64,000 bases of DNA from Diadema setosum (lineage: Eukaryota > Echinodermata > Echinoidea > Diadematoida > Diadematidae). The notes under the pieces are model-generated. The model worked only from the letters and a program-made list of their open reading frames with translations, made no database searches and was not told the DNA's origin. Positions 46,402-58,953 of the stretch are shown in pieces. The first letter of the stretch is position 1. Each line of letters starts with the position of its first letter. The translations under genes were made by a program, and so were the position numbers. Location of the stretch: the NCBI GenBank assembly GCA_033980235.1, contig CM067064.1, positions 2,406,501 through 2,470,500 on the forward strand, read 5' to 3'.

Positions 46402-48676
46402 GACCAGGCGTCCACTAGGGCGCGGACAAGACCCGGACAAGACCCGGAATGCAAATTTGGTATTCCGCACTCCTTCGGCAACCTGAACGTGTCCGCTCAC
46501 TGTCCTAAACATGTCCGGGCGTTTCCGCACCGTCGAGAGAGAGAAAAATTTCCGCGTCCAAATTTTGATCGAGACCAAAATTTGGACGCGGAAATGAACT
46601 TCCTGACACCTTCGGCGACTTGTCCTGACGATGTCCTGAGGATGTCCCGCTTGTCCGGAACCCTTCCGCTCCTTCCGCACACGCTCCGGAAAGAATCCCG
46701 CGGTGTGGGGAAGCTTCGCGAATGAAAGCGGAAGACACCAGGAATGTTTTAGGACAGCGCGGAGCCGATGCGGATCTATATATGCAAGTGTCCGGAACCG
46801 ATGCGGAAATTTTGTGACCCAGACACGAAAGTGTCGACACTTTCCGCGAGCGTCATGCCAATGAAACGCAAAAAGAGCAAGAAGGGAGGCGAGGCCCCAT
46901 GCAAATATCCCCATCACAGGCACACCTTTCGTCTATTGATGAAGAACAGGTAAATCTGAAGAGTTCCAGGTCCCAGAAGGCAAGGAAGAAGGTAGTAGAG
47001 ACTGTGCCAATAGCAACCTGAAAGAAGTGAAATCAGCCCTCCTAACCTCCTAGTAAGTTTATGTTGATTTGATCTTTTCAGAAATTATTTTTCATCTGAG
47101 TGACTTTCATGGTTCCCATTACTTATTATGGTACATTTTCCTTTATGTTGTTTTCTTATTTTATTTGCAAACAAACTAGGCTGTCCCATGTGACAGCTAG
47201 CCCAGCTGAAAAATCCCAAAAGTAGGTGGAAATACACTCAGAAAAAAAAAAGCATAAAATTTTTAGCTAAATGTTAATGTATCATATAAACATGAGCAAG
47301 TTGTTATGCATACGTAAATGCTGTCTAATGGTACAATATACTAGAACAAAAGACAAATTCATCACAATAAAAAGCATGAATTCAACTGAAAAAAATATAC
47401 CTGTGGTCTCACTTCAATGTAATATCTTTGAAGCTCAAAAAACAATGAAAAGCTAAAGATAATGGAGGAAAATAAATTTTCTGTCAAATCAAAATTCGAG
47501 TGAAATGAGAGAAAAAGCAATAAGTTATGAACTCGAAAAATTGTTTCATTTCTTTCTTTCTTTCTTTCTTTTTGCTGAGTGTATATATTTAAGTACACTC
47601 TAAGCATCACAAATCATTTCAGAAATATTCTTTACCTGAATGATTTTTGTAGTTATTACCTAATGATTTTATGTTCTCTCTTTGTTTTAGCTGCAAATAA
47701 ACTTGATTGTCCAATTTGACAGCCCAGCTGAACCCCCCCCCCCCAAAAAAAAGTAAATTAAAGTAAGTTAAAAATATTTCCCCATTTTTACACTTCATTG
47801 ACAATAGGCTAGTAAGCTCTCAGCATGCAAAAAAAAAAAAAAAAAAAAAAAAACTTCTCGGACTTGAATCATTGCAAAATGTTCAAAAGTGATCAAAGTA
47901 ATAGATAGAGATGCACAAGAGTAAAAATGAGAGAAAGAATAACAAATTTTATGATTAGGGTCAGTTTGGCATGCTCTGCAGAAGTATCAGATAAAACATG
48001 TATCTACTTCACGATGGATAAAACACAGGTCTAAAAAAACGGGAATAAAGAATATATGGTTCAAAAAGTTTGCGAATATCAATCATGTGACTGTAGGAAG
48101 AGAAAAGATGGTTCTCCCAGATGAGATAAATAAAAAAAAAAAAAATGAGTCGTCAGCCGACATGCAGACAATCCTATTCTTCGACTTTTGATGGTCACAT
48201 TTGTAAAATAATATTGACCAATCATATCAATAATATCAGCAGCTACTGCGGAAGTACAACAAGGAGCATCAATGACGGCTAGCAGTCAAATGAGGAAAAA
48301 TCAAAGTCAGCGCCAAATTTATACCTGTCCATTTTCCTGGTATTGTCCGCAGTTTGTCCGCATGCCTAACTTATGTTGTCCGGAAGGTATCCTGATTGTC
48401 CGCGTTCATTCCTGGTGTAATCCTAGATGTTTCCGCGCTGCCCGGCTACGATTAGCATATTCCGAGGTATTTCGCGCTCTTCCGGAGTGATTCCTAGGAA
48501 TGTCCGCAGTCAGTCCGCGGACAGTCCGCGGACAGTCCGCGGACAGTCCTAGGAATGTCCCAGGACAAGCCGATTCACAAAGTTATTCCGCGTCTGTCGC
48601 GGACAGGATGCCGAAATGACAAAATTTGCTTCCGCAACCCTTCCGGGGCTTGTCCGCGCCCAAGTGGACGTCCGCC
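46402..48676. mobile_element. TIR DNA element with GTCCGC-type subterminal motifs
   Basis: The ends are inverted: 'cgtccactagggcgcggaca' at 46409 and, at the right, the complement of 'cgtccacttgggcgcggaca'. For about 350 bp inside each end, variants of TGTCCGC, TTCCGC and CCGGA are densely repeated. The middle (46950-48250) is AT-rich and lacks a transposase. CCCTAA occurs on both outer flanks (46396-46401 and 48675-48680) and may be a target duplication. Superfamily is not assigned. Confidence 0.75.
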
Positions 48677-48872
48677 CTAAAGCAACAAATGACTCTTTTC
48701 AACTAAATTTCATTTATTTAATCTTGATGCACGTCGTATTTCCCCCTTTTTTATCGATTTTAAAAAGAGGCTGTTGTTTTTTTTTTTTCAGCAGTGTAGT
48801 TTACTGCAGTGTTTCGTAGGATCAAAAATAATCTTATTTTTATTAAGATATATGAATGTAGACCTATTCTTA

Positions 48873-48875
<3 letters not shown>

Positions 48876-48917
<42 letters not shown>
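48876..48917. repeat. (AT)n microsatellite
   Basis: Pure (AT)n tract of about 42 bp. Confidence 0.9.
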
Positions 48918-48920
<3 letters not shown>

Positions 48921-49089
48921 CGTTCACACACCTCATACGTATACGACCAACGGTAGACTCGAATTCTCACGAATGATCCGACAACATCTATTAGACGCAG
49001 AAAGAAATCCCACGCTGATCCCTGGCCTGATTAATATGTCTGTGAACGAAGTGCTGCGATAGCCAGGTTATATCATAAAGATCATGATG

Positions 49090-49240
49090 ATGAAGGCCCT
49101 ATTGCATAAGTTGACATCAGACATAAGTTAGAAAATCAAATAAGTCTCTGAATACTTTGAATCTTATTTCATGATACCTGACTTACGTTTGATTTTCGGA
49201 CATATTTTATTACATCTTTTTATGCAACAGGGTCCAGTTG
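49090..49240. repeat. Short inverted-repeat element (ATTGCATAA ends)
   Basis: 'Ggccctattgcataa' at about 49094 pairs with 'ttatgcaacagggtcc' at about 49219. This is a hairpin of about 140 bp, probably a small MITE. A further hairpin, 'ggcgcatacccag' with 'ctgggtatgcgcc', lies at 49512-49569. Confidence 0.55.
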
Positions 49241-49569
49241 CATTTTTTTTTTTTGTAATCATAAGGTCTACAACGTTCTGGATTGAGTTTTGTTTTGTTG
49301 TTGTTTTTTTATATACATGGGCATTCTTACATAAAGGGCATTCACTAATATCTTATTTTGCCTTTTCGAAATGCACATGAAAGTTCAATTACGAATAAAA
49401 ATAACGGTGGAAAAGATTCGGATGATCTGGCACTGAGCTTTTCATGTGACTTATAGGAGCGTTGCAAGAAAGTTGCATTAAACTGCAACGTAATCGATTC
49501 TGCTGCATGGTAAAGATTACGGCGCATACCCAGCCCGAATTCGGGCGTCGCAATCACTGGGTATGCGCC

Positions 49570-50130
49570 CTCACTCGGCTCAGCGCAATACAGCGGGCGT
49601 ACAGCACGTACACAAGCTGCAACTCGGAGAAACAAAGATGAAACAAAAACGGCTAGAAAAGAGACTATAATAGGTAAACATGCGATTGATTGCAAATAGC
49701 GCAAATGGTTTAATTGATTACAAGCTTGCCTGCAGCTAAACCTTGTAATTGATATATCAATTGCAAAGTTTACAATGGATAGTTGCAATCAATTGCAGCT
49801 CAACCGTCTTGCAACATCTCACTCATCTTTAAAGGATACCTCCAGAATGATGATTAGTAGATTTTTGCATTTGAAAAACTAATGATTAGGTATACTGAGG
49901 ACAGAGTTTCAGAATTTGTGATAATTGGGATGAAGAGTAAGAATATTTTCAATATTTATAACATATTGTAATAAACAAGGATGATGACATGGCAGGGTCA
50001 TAAGAATGCATGCGTTGGCGCTCAAGGAAGCAGAACAAAAGAAGAAAGCATGCATAGATTATACACAGGTGAACTCGCAAGAAACCGGTATTGTAATGGT
50101 ATAACACTGCTACATTTCTGAAATATGTGA
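49570..50130. other. Gene-free stretch
   Basis: AT-rich sequence in which I see no gene or clear repeat. Confidence 0.4.
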
Positions 50131-50133
50131 GCC

Positions 50134-50450
50134 TCCTATGTTTGTTTGTTTGTTTGTTTGTTTGGTTTATTTCTGCATTTTCTTTCTCCGAATACAATTG
50201 CAAATGAAAACAAAATGATACAGATACATACAAATCAATACAAAGAAAAATCATTCGCGTAACAACATTCAGTCTGAAGTGGCATAATTATGAATCAAAA
50301 TAACATATTAAGGCATACTGTATCTATTAACAAAGGAGAAATCAATACAGGGGACCGTCATCATAAGCAGAGCTTGACGTGGATGAGGCCCTATCTGAAT
50401 ATGTGATACCAATGTAATACAACACCAATTATATATGTACTCATAAAACT
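50134..50450 (-). mobile_element. LINE 3' end with (CAAA)n tail
   Basis: The minus-strand end is a run of CAAAC repeats. The upstream block 'cagagcttgacgtgg...ggccc' parallels the CR1-like 3' UTR ('cagagcttgtagtgtgtggg'). It is a 3' UTR remnant only. Confidence 0.45.
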
Positions 50451-51654
50451 CTTAATCTTAATACACAAAACACATTTTGCTACAGAAAAAAAAAACAGAA
50501 AAGAAAAATAGTGACTTGGCGCTTTAGAACAAGAAAGAAAAAAAAAACAGCACGCAGCACCATTGACTGCTGCATGGTATAGTAGACAATAAAAGTGTAG
50601 GTGTGTGCGAGTGACAGTGCGTCGTGTGTGCAGGTGACAGTGCAAGAGAAAATAAATAATATGTCATCATCCTTCTTCAGTGTAATTTGTTTGAAGGTTT
50701 TTCAAAGTATTTTTTTCTCTGTTCAGGAACGCCCAAACAAAAATCCACAAATCTATACGTGGAACTGTTGTTTTATGTACTTCATGATGTGAAATTATGA
50801 AAATCGTCTGGAATGCTTCTTTAAGAAACCTATTTGTTTTGCCCCTGCAGTATGTACTATAAATATGACGTCTACGGTCTCGCCTTTCGCAAACGTAAAG
50901 ATTTTCACTTGTGTTATAAATTACATTCAATCCTTTTGACAAACGTTTTGGACATGCTTACTCGAAATCAAGCGATCTTTTATAATAAAAAAAAAAACAC
51001 GCACACACATTTTGTCTTGATTAAAAAGACGCAGGGTATAGGCCTAATTTCAATATGTTCCACTGAGAGCTACCGCGGTCATTGTTTATCAATAGGCCAC
51101 TTTCAATAGGCCACTTTCAATAGTGCAAACCAGAAAAACACCCGGACAGCGCACACCTCCGCCAAGCCAGCAATTTTTTCTACCCTTACATGTAATGCAA
51201 TTTCCAAATATAGGAGCCTTTTGTTTATGTTGAACCTCGACACGTGCCGAGTTGCTTAATTTGAAACACGATTACAAACACGTTTCCAATATTTAAAGCC
51301 AGTTCGGATATAGCTCATGTGCACATGGGTATAGATGACCTTTCATTTTTCTCAGTTGGTTAGGCACTTCGATCAATTCAAAGCTACATACTAGTAATGC
51401 AGCAACTTGCCGAACATAGCAATTTATGGATTTCGTATTCTAACAAAAAATGAACCTGTGTAGATGAAGTGACCAGAATGGTTCGTCAATCAACACTTTG
51501 GGTAGCATCTATTTCATTGTGCTGTTTTTAAGTTGGATTATTTTGAATGCTTAGTCTTTTTCCCCTTTAATTGTGCACTCTTATGATTTGTTCATTATCT
51601 ATTTATTTGATGAGTTTCATAGCAAAAAAAGTAAGTAAGTAAGTAAGTAATACC

Positions 51655-51790
51655 AACATAAGGTATGGTCCAGCTCGGTGGTCTAGTGGAGATGACGCCT
51701 GTCCGGTGATCAGGAGGTCGTAGGTTCGAATCCTGCTCGAGTATGTACGCCCATGAATTTTTTATCATGGCTACTACTAAAATACTGATC
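51655..51790 (+). repeat. tRNA-derived SINE head
   Basis: A box A-like 'tggtctagtgg' at about 51678 and a box B 'ggttcgaatcc' at about 51723 have tRNA spacing, and an anticodon-arm-like CCTG/CAGG stem lies between. The acceptor stem does not pair well and there is no clean tRNA fold, so this is a SINE or tRNA pseudogene. A (GTAA)n run precedes it. Confidence 0.6.
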
Positions 51791-52079
51791 AATTCAGTGC
51801 TTATTTACGTCGATGTAGGGCAATTTGTCAATCAGTTGCAGATATATATTTCCATCTGAATTCAAAAATGCAAAAGCATCCTCGTATGCAGGGACGTCGA
51901 TCCTGGAGGACGAGGGGAGCGGACGGGGAGGGGGGGGGGGACGTATCATTTTGTTCCCCAATGATTCCCGAAATGAGGGAAATTTTCTTGCGTTTTTTTA
52001 TAGAAAACTGTCTTTAAATATCTTATCCAAAGTGTGCACCAGATTGCACAATTTCAATTCTGGAAATGAAAAAAAAAAA

Positions 52080-52560
52080 AAAAAATCTCTGTCGCGCAGG
52101 AGGGGGATACCTCCTACTACCTCCCCCCCCCCCCCTTTTCGGTCCTTTTAATTGTTTTTTTTTTTTTTTTTAATTCACAGATTTCCAAATGTTTCATCTT
52201 AAGTGTGCACCAGGTCTGTCACTTCATTTACAAAAAAAAAGAAAAACAAAAGATCAACCGCGGATGGGAGGGGATATCTTCTTTCAATCAACCCTTTCCC
52301 CGCTTGGTTTCAACCTTTCATCAAGCAAGATCATAAGTTTTTCAATATTTCACTCAAAGTGTGCACCAGATCGTTGAATTTCAATTTAAAAAAATGCAAA
52401 ATCTCTCCTCTCCTCTCCTCTCCCCCTCTGTGCCCCTTTCCCTAGCCTTTGTACACTTTTCAGATTTACAAAAAAAAAAAAAAAAGCTGATTAATTCTGA
52501 GTGCACAAGACTTATCACTAAAATTCCGAAAACTCAAATATTTCCTCATGTACAATAGTG
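52080..52560 (+). repeat. Degenerate tandem repeat with AGTGTGCACCAG
   Basis: 'Aaagtgtgcaccag' or 'aagtgtgcaccag' recurs at about 52029, 52200 and 52358, and 'gagtgcacaagac' at 52499. Each is followed by an A-run and a C/T-rich block. The period is roughly 150-170 bp. It is non-coding. Confidence 0.55.
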
Positions 52561-52660
52561 GGGGGCGCAAGGGATTTTTGGTTCAAAATTTTCCAAAAGC
52601 ACCAAAATTTGGCACACATGTAGCCCAAACCATACTATTTCGATTTTTGATGGGCGCCAA

Positions 52661-53330
52661 GAAGGGCGCCCTCTGGGGCGGCCATATTGGCAAAATCCAA
52701 TATGGCCGCCATATAGGTTTAAATGTCACTTGCATTAGAAAACATAAAAAGGATTATAATCATTTAAAAAGTCAGGTTAAGAGGTTTTCTGGGTCAAGAA
52801 ATTCGAATCTGAAGTTGTTTTTATGGTCTGAAGTCAATTTTTCTTAATAAGGTCACCTTAAGGTCATAGGGGTCAAGCCATTGTATTCATAACATTTTAT
52901 TGAAAAAATGGCTTGCCCATGGTCAATATTCCAGGAATGCCAGCCTTAGTAATAGAATTGCAGTTGTCGACGGCTGAAAAAAGGATATTTCTTGTGAAGG
53001 GCGCCCTCCGGGGCGGCATATTTACAAAATTCAATATGGCTGCCACCTACGTTTAAAGGCCAGTATAACAACTAAAAACCTTTAAAGTGTTACAATAATT
53101 GAAAAGTCAGCTTTAGAAGGTTTATGGGTCAAGGAATTCGATTCTGAAGTTGTTTTTATGGTCTAATGTCAACTTTTCCTTATAAGGTCTCCCTAAAGGT
53201 CATTTGGGGTCAAACCATTATATTCACAAGAGGTAATTTAGAAAATGGCTTGCCTATAGTCAATATAGGAGGAACGCAAGCCCTGCTAATAGAATTGCAG
53301 TTGTTGAGGGCTGTGGGAGAGGGAAAGGTG
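52661..53330 (+). repeat. Two-copy tandem repeat, period 335 bp
   Basis: 'Gaagggcgccctctggggcg' starts at 52661 and its match at 52996. Both copies include 'aatatggc' palindromic words, 'gaagttgtttttatggtct' and 'atagaattgcagttgt'. They are moderately diverged. Confidence 0.85.
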
Positions 53331-53473
53331 GGCTTTCTCACGAGTAACATCAATATATCTGCTTTCATGTTAAGATTTCAAACACTGTAGGCATACACTC
53401 ATGAATTATAATAAGAACCCCTTTCTGAGAGTAATTATGTTTAAGGGATCTTAATGAGATCCTTATTTCACAA

Positions 53474-54042
53474 TTAAAGGACAATTTCACCTTCATAGAC
53501 ATGTGGGTTCAGTGAATGCAACAATATTAGTAGAACACGTCTGAGAGAGTTTGAGGAAAATCGGACAATCCATTCAAAAGTTATGAATTTTTTAAGTTTC
53601 TGCTCACTTAAGGCTGAATGAGAAGACTACTATAGCTTGTGATGTCACATGTGTACATCGATATAAAGAAAGATCAAAGAAAATTCAACATATTCCCACT
53701 TTTCTCGCATTAGTTTTGAACACTTGACTTCTCTCTTTCAGAAGGCAGGGGGAAATAATATTACCCTTAACATTATGTCAGTAACAAGTCGAAGAAATAT
53801 GCACTTTACTCAAAAAGTAAGGTTTTGTGAAATTCTCCTTTTATTTTCTTTATATTGTTGTACGCATATGACATCATACATTGTAGTAGTCTTCTCATCT
53901 AGCGGTGACTGCGCAGATACTTAAAAGATTCGTAACTCTTGAACGGATTGTCCGATTTTCCCAAAACTTTCATTGATGTGTTCTACCAATATTGTTGCAT
54001 TAATTAAATCCACAAGTATTAAAAGGTGGACTTGTCCTTTAA
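53474..54042. mobile_element. TTAA-flanked long-TIR MITE, copy 2
   Basis: TTAAAGGACAA at the left and TTGTCCTTTAA at the right. The internal arms share 'agtagaacac', 'gaaaatcggacaatc' and 'aaaagttatgaatttt' with copy 1 at 35526-36091, so both belong to one family. The arms are more diverged than in copy 1. Confidence 0.8.
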
Positions 54043-56900
54043 ATTTGAAGACTTGGTAACCCTTCAATTTCATTTTTAATGATTACTTACGGTAATTTTT
54101 TTTCTGCATCATTTCAATAATGGCCTGTTATAATATGGCTACACAAGCTTTTAAGTGAGGTTCTGTCCAAAGCTATGGCATATCATAGTTCACGTCACAA
54201 TCATTCCATTAATTATTTTTACATAACAGGCGCTAAGAGGAAATGTCCTCACCGACTGGTCATTTGCGGAATTCAATATATTTGCATTTGCTTTAATGAC
54301 AGCCAAAAGAGTTAATTAGAATTCTGGGTAATGCCCTTTCAAAGAGTTTTCAAGATTTGATATTGCATTTTTATTTTCATCTTCATCTGCAAGGAATGCA
54401 ATAAAAACATACATATATGAGAAATAGAATCCTATTGTTACCTAATATATTAATAGTTTAGCAATAAGGGGAGGGGGCTACTCTCTATATTACCAGCGTC
54501 CTTGATGTTACCACTAAAAAAAGAAGTGTTTTTATTTCTCTGTTGCAGTTCAAGATATTCATAATTCAGATTTAAATTCAATGAAATAATAATTATGAAG
54601 ATCACTCCTAATCTGGATGAAAGAAAAAATTCTATCGTGTTAAGAGAGTTTTTAGTACATCAGGTTGGCATCAATTTGCTATTTTCGAACTTGTGTAAGA
54701 AAGTTCTATTCTAAAGTCCTTATAGGAAATTGTATGTTTCTCCACAGCTAAATATGCCGTTCAGAGAACATGACGGTCCTGCTGACGCCATGTAGGGAGC
54801 AAGCATATTTCACTGGTGCCACAGTGACACCATTAACAGGGTACAGATTAGATATGTTATAATACAACTTTCATGACACCTTCTAGGGTATGTTAAGATT
54901 CTGTCCAAAGTGCTTGGACGCAAATTGGTATGATATCACAAGACTTTATAAGTTGGTATCTCGTTGGTCTGAAGACTATAGGTTGCAACTCTACTCTCCG
55001 CAACATCTCTACGACGCACGTCTCCTGGAGACGAGCCCGATCTCCAGGATCCGCAGGAGAATCGAACATTTTCGATTTTTGCAGAGACTATTTCCGTCTT
55101 CCAGCTTGTCTCCGAGACGTCTCTGCGAAGTCTCCATCACTGTGGCCATGTCTTGGGGACTAAATTTGTCTGCAACATCTTCGAGATGTCCCCGCATCTT
55201 GTGGAGACCGTAATAACATAATGGCGACGAAAGGGACAAGTCGCTGAGAAAAGACGTCTCTGATAAGTCCCTGCGACTGCAAAAGCCGTGCCAACACCCC
55301 CGTGACTTCCAAGCAAACAAGTTGTCCCTTTGTTTGAAGACGTCTTGGACGTCGCTCTGGAAATGGCGTTAGTTGTGAAATAATTTCTTCGAGACGCTGG
55401 CATAGCGACAATGTCTCCTATCGTCAGATAGGCCCTCAATGCCCTCCCTCCCCCCCCCCCCCCCACTTTAAGTTTGCAGCGGTATCAAACTACATTGTAC
55501 TGACCATGGCTCGCCTGACACCTGCTCTTACATTGTGCATTTTCACATTCATTCATTCATTCATTCATTTCATTATTTTTTTCCATTTCCATGTTTTCCA
55601 CCTCCAAATGCATGCCTTGAAACAGCTGTTGTGCAGAAGAATGAAATTTGGTACTGACATGACTGAAGCATTGCGGAGAGTGGCCGATAGTACTAGTAAT
55701 TGCCATGTACATATACCTGTGTCATCTTTCCCCCAACTCCGCTCCCTGAAGTCAGGGATCACATCATGACCCATGCTGTCATGATTCCAGTAGAAACTTG
55801 CAGCAGCCAGATCTGCTCCCACGTTATGACGAGATGATGCCTGCCGTCGTTGACGCTGGTTGCTCCATAAACCTTGTTGCTCATCAGTCCTTGCTGGACA
55901 TGAGCACGATTATTAAGGTAGTTAGTGTGTCACTGAGCTCTGGTTTGCTTACCCATACTGCTTAGGCATTTTGCATGCCACATCAAAGCAAGTCTGAAGT
56001 AATGTCGCACCCTGTCAGTGCCTGATGTTGGACTCTGGAAGAGAGGTATGCTGTACAGGAACGAGCTGAAAAGGCCTTTATCTTTTCAATACCACGACCC
56101 ACCCGTAACTCCCTCAGATCAAAGGGATTAAAAAAAGAAAGCACACTACCGAAAATGTGATGTTATGCTCATCCGTACGAATGTATACTGTTTTCAGAAA
56201 ATGCTTTCAGAAAACGTTATGTCATCCTTTGTAAGGATATCTTTGCGTAGATCGCATATAAGTTGTTGGAAAGCTGAAGGGTTGTATGATCACAATTCCT
56301 GTTGGATATTTCCGTCTCGTATCAGGTGCTCAGGATGAGTTGTCCGTCCCATTCATTCTTGGATATCTGTGCGCTGATAAATGAGGGCAGTTCTTTATTT
56401 TTCAATCTTAATTTTCAGGAAGCCGCTACACTCGTCCTATCATAATTTGAGATTTGAGTGGTGCCATCACTATCTCTTGTCAGAGGACAGCACATGCAGT
56501 GTTGCTGCGCAAAAATGTTAAGATTATTTTCTTCAGGATCAGTATCCCACACAACATCAATAGGTGTTCAGTTTCCCTAGTCATTTGCTCTTTCAGTAAA
56601 GAAACGGTTTCGTTTGATAAAAAGAGAATAGAAAGAGATAAGAAAAAAACTTCAGCTGAATTGTCTTCACCTACTCTGATAAGATACTGCCATTAAAGTA
56701 CTTTAATAATCGAATTTAGCTAACTGCCCCTAAAATACTGGTCTGACCTGGATTGAGAAGCTCGATTCCCTGGAAGCTTCGGCCATTGCTTCCTTCACTG
56801 AAGAAGCAGACGCTGTTTTGTCAAGGGAGAACAGGCATACACCAATTTCAGCAGGAGGAGAATCATATCGTTTGCCAGCTGAAAGTTATATATTGACCAT
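54043..56900. other. Gene-free stretch with a GTCTC/GAGAC-rich segment
   Basis: At 54900-55420 variants of GTCTC, GGAGAC and CGACGTC recur densely, like subterminal regions of DNA transposons, but no terminal repeats were found. Then comes a poly-C run (55451-55463). The rest shows no gene I can support. Confidence 0.45.
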
Positions 56901-56904
56901 GAAA

Positions 56905-57275
56905 GGTGACGAGGTGGCTCAGTCGGTAGCGTATGGCTTGCGGTCTAAAGATTGTGTTACGGCGCGGGTTCGAATCACACTTATCTCAAGTCTAGCTGAG
57001 CAATGGTGTGTGTTGTCATACCGTCCCCTCTAGTAGAGGCACAACACTTTGCACCTCATCACTTAGATATAAATAGTGGAAGTCACTTGTGTGAAAGAAT
57101 CACAAACCCAGCAGACACATGAAAAGATCCCGAATCGGCATTCCGTTATCGGAAAACTCAGGGGCATAAACCGGTAAAGTGGTCCGCCCCAAGTACATAC
57201 GACTGACCAGTTAGTTGCATATACGGGCTATCCAGCTATCTCGTCAGAGGGAAAAACGAAGACAAAATAAGATTA
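56905..57275 (+). repeat. tRNA-derived SINE
   Basis: Box A 'tggctcagtcgg' (about 56925) and box B 'gggttcgaatcac' (about 56966) form a tRNA-like head. A tRNA-unrelated body of about 290 bp ('cccctctagtagaggcacaa', 'gaaaactcaggggc') follows. No 3' tail repeat is obvious before the (AT)n region. Confidence 0.65.
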
Positions 57276-57356
57276 GGCGTGTTTATTACCCTCTTTGCCT
57301 TTGCACCCTGATTCGGCACCTTGGAATACTATGGCGGCCGTATTTAAGCATGTTTA

Positions 57357-57361
57357 TGTAT

Positions 57362-57414
<53 letters not shown>

Positions 57415-57440
57415 TATATTATATATATATATATATATAT

Positions 57441-57487
<47 letters not shown>

Positions 57488-57511
57488 TATATTATATATA
57501 TATATATATAT

Positions 57512-57556
<45 letters not shown>
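57357..57556. repeat. (AT)n/(TATTA) microsatellite
   Basis: About 200 bp of (AT)n with regularly placed TTATATTATA interruptions. The open frame through it is meaningless. Confidence 0.9.
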
Positions 57557-57558
<2 letters not shown>

Positions 57559-58036
57559 TGTGGCGAAGTTCGGTCGCACTGCGATGTCGCAGTCATATAT
57601 CCCTGGTCCTACGGCTCTATGTGTGTTGTGAATAACTTGTTGGTAGATGTGTGATGATAGATTGGTGTCTACGACGAACTTCGGTCAGGATGGCCAAGCT
57701 AGGCGCGAGTTCGTTCGGCCGCAATATACGGCCCAAGATACCAGTTAATTCCTACTACCAATTTTATTTCTACCAATTATCTACCAGTTCTCCATCAACA
57801 GTCCATCATACCAGCTTCATCATCACAGTCCATCATACTTAAAATTCTCACGTAGGAAAAATCACTCTTCCCTCGATGGTTTAACTTCCAACTGGTAGTC
57901 TTTAATTCCGATTTAACTTCTGCTCAACAACAGTCCAATAGTCCAATACACATTCACAGCTTACTGCGCCGTCCCGGTCTTGCTACCATAAAATCCCGAA
58001 CCTTAAGTCCCGTCCTGGCGGCCTGTCATGTATTAC
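57559..58036 (-). other. Candidate 3' LTR of the Ty3/Gypsy-type element
   Basis: It begins TGTGGCGAAG and ends CATGTATTACA, so on the minus strand it runs TG...CA, 478 bp, with an internal AATAAA (in 'gtagaaataaaattggtag'). The CTACCA words typical of 59.9-61.1 kb are also frequent here, which hints at the same element. No polypurine tract or second LTR is visible and the nested LINE complicates the boundary, so this is only a candidate. Confidence 0.3.
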
Positions 58037-58092
58037 AGATCTAGGCTAGCTGGCTTCCAAATGCTAGCTAGCTTCTAGGCTAGCTAGCTTCC

Positions 58093-58953
58093 AAATGGAA
58101 ACATCAAATTCACATATTTACTGATGGATCCAAATTGCCAAATGAAGGCAATTCAGCTGCCGCCTTTTACGTGCCATCACTTCGCTATTTCCAATGCAAA
58201 AGATTACGTGATCACACATCATCATATCGAGCAGAACTATCTGCAATCATCCTCGCCCTAAACTGGCTTGAGCAATTAGACCTCCACACAGGAGCTGTCA
58301 TATTCAGCGATTCGCTGAGCTCACTTAAAGCCATCAAATCACAACCGTACGACGACAACTTCATCACTGAAATCAGGACAATTGTCACTCGTCTAGAATA
58401 TAAAGGCACGGACATCTCACTCGAATGGATTCCGTCACACTGTGGAATTCACGGCAATGAAGCCGCTGATTCCCGAGCTAAAGAAGCCTTGACGAAACCT
58501 ATCGAAATCTACAACGACCTTAGTTTTTCAGAGATAAAGTCAGTCCTTGTAACTAAGTATAAAACAGAATGGCAAAGTAAGTGGAATAACTCAACCTCCT
58601 TTCTAAAAACCATCCAATCATCTGTAAATTTTCAACCATTCACATGTCATCTTCCCAGACAACATGAAATGATTATACACAGGTTGAGAATGGGCTGTCT
58701 CGGCCTTAACTATGATTTAGCAAAAATAGCAAAACACCCCACAGGAAACTGCCCCCATTGCCCCACTCCTGAAACAGTTATACATTTTCTAATAGAATGG
58801 CCGAAATATACAATAGAAAGTGCCATGTTAATGGCAGAAACCAACATAAATCGTGACTCTGATATCATTAAACTTTTAGCGTCTCAAAATCGAAATATTC
58901 AAAATTCCATAATCACATTTGTGTACAGGACAAATCGTTTGAGTCAAAGATAA
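58093..58953 (+). pseudogene. LINE fragment with RNase H domain
   Basis: This is the C-terminal part of a non-LTR retrotransposon polyprotein of the RNase H-bearing (I/jockey-like) group. The RNase HI catalytic set is visible: 'FTDGS' (D), 'SYRAELSAI' (E), 'IFSDSLSSLKAI' (D) and 'GNEAADSRAK' (D), preceded by 'WIPSHCGIHGN'. A C-terminal knuckle 'CPHCPTPETVIHFLIEWPKY' has Trp where the family normally has Cys. The frame is open from at least 58093 through TTG at 58135; no own start is present, so it is 5' truncated. The 3' UTR runs to 59342 ('aataaaatgaatat') or to the (CAA)n at 59700. Confidence 0.8.

Noticed and set aside
51660..51750. Functional tRNA gene
   Set aside because: Box A and box B are present, but the acceptor stem does not pair and the anticodon loop is too large; a SINE head fits better.
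56905..56985. Functional tRNA gene
   Set aside because: The tRNA-like head is joined to a long body and lacks a clean cloverleaf.
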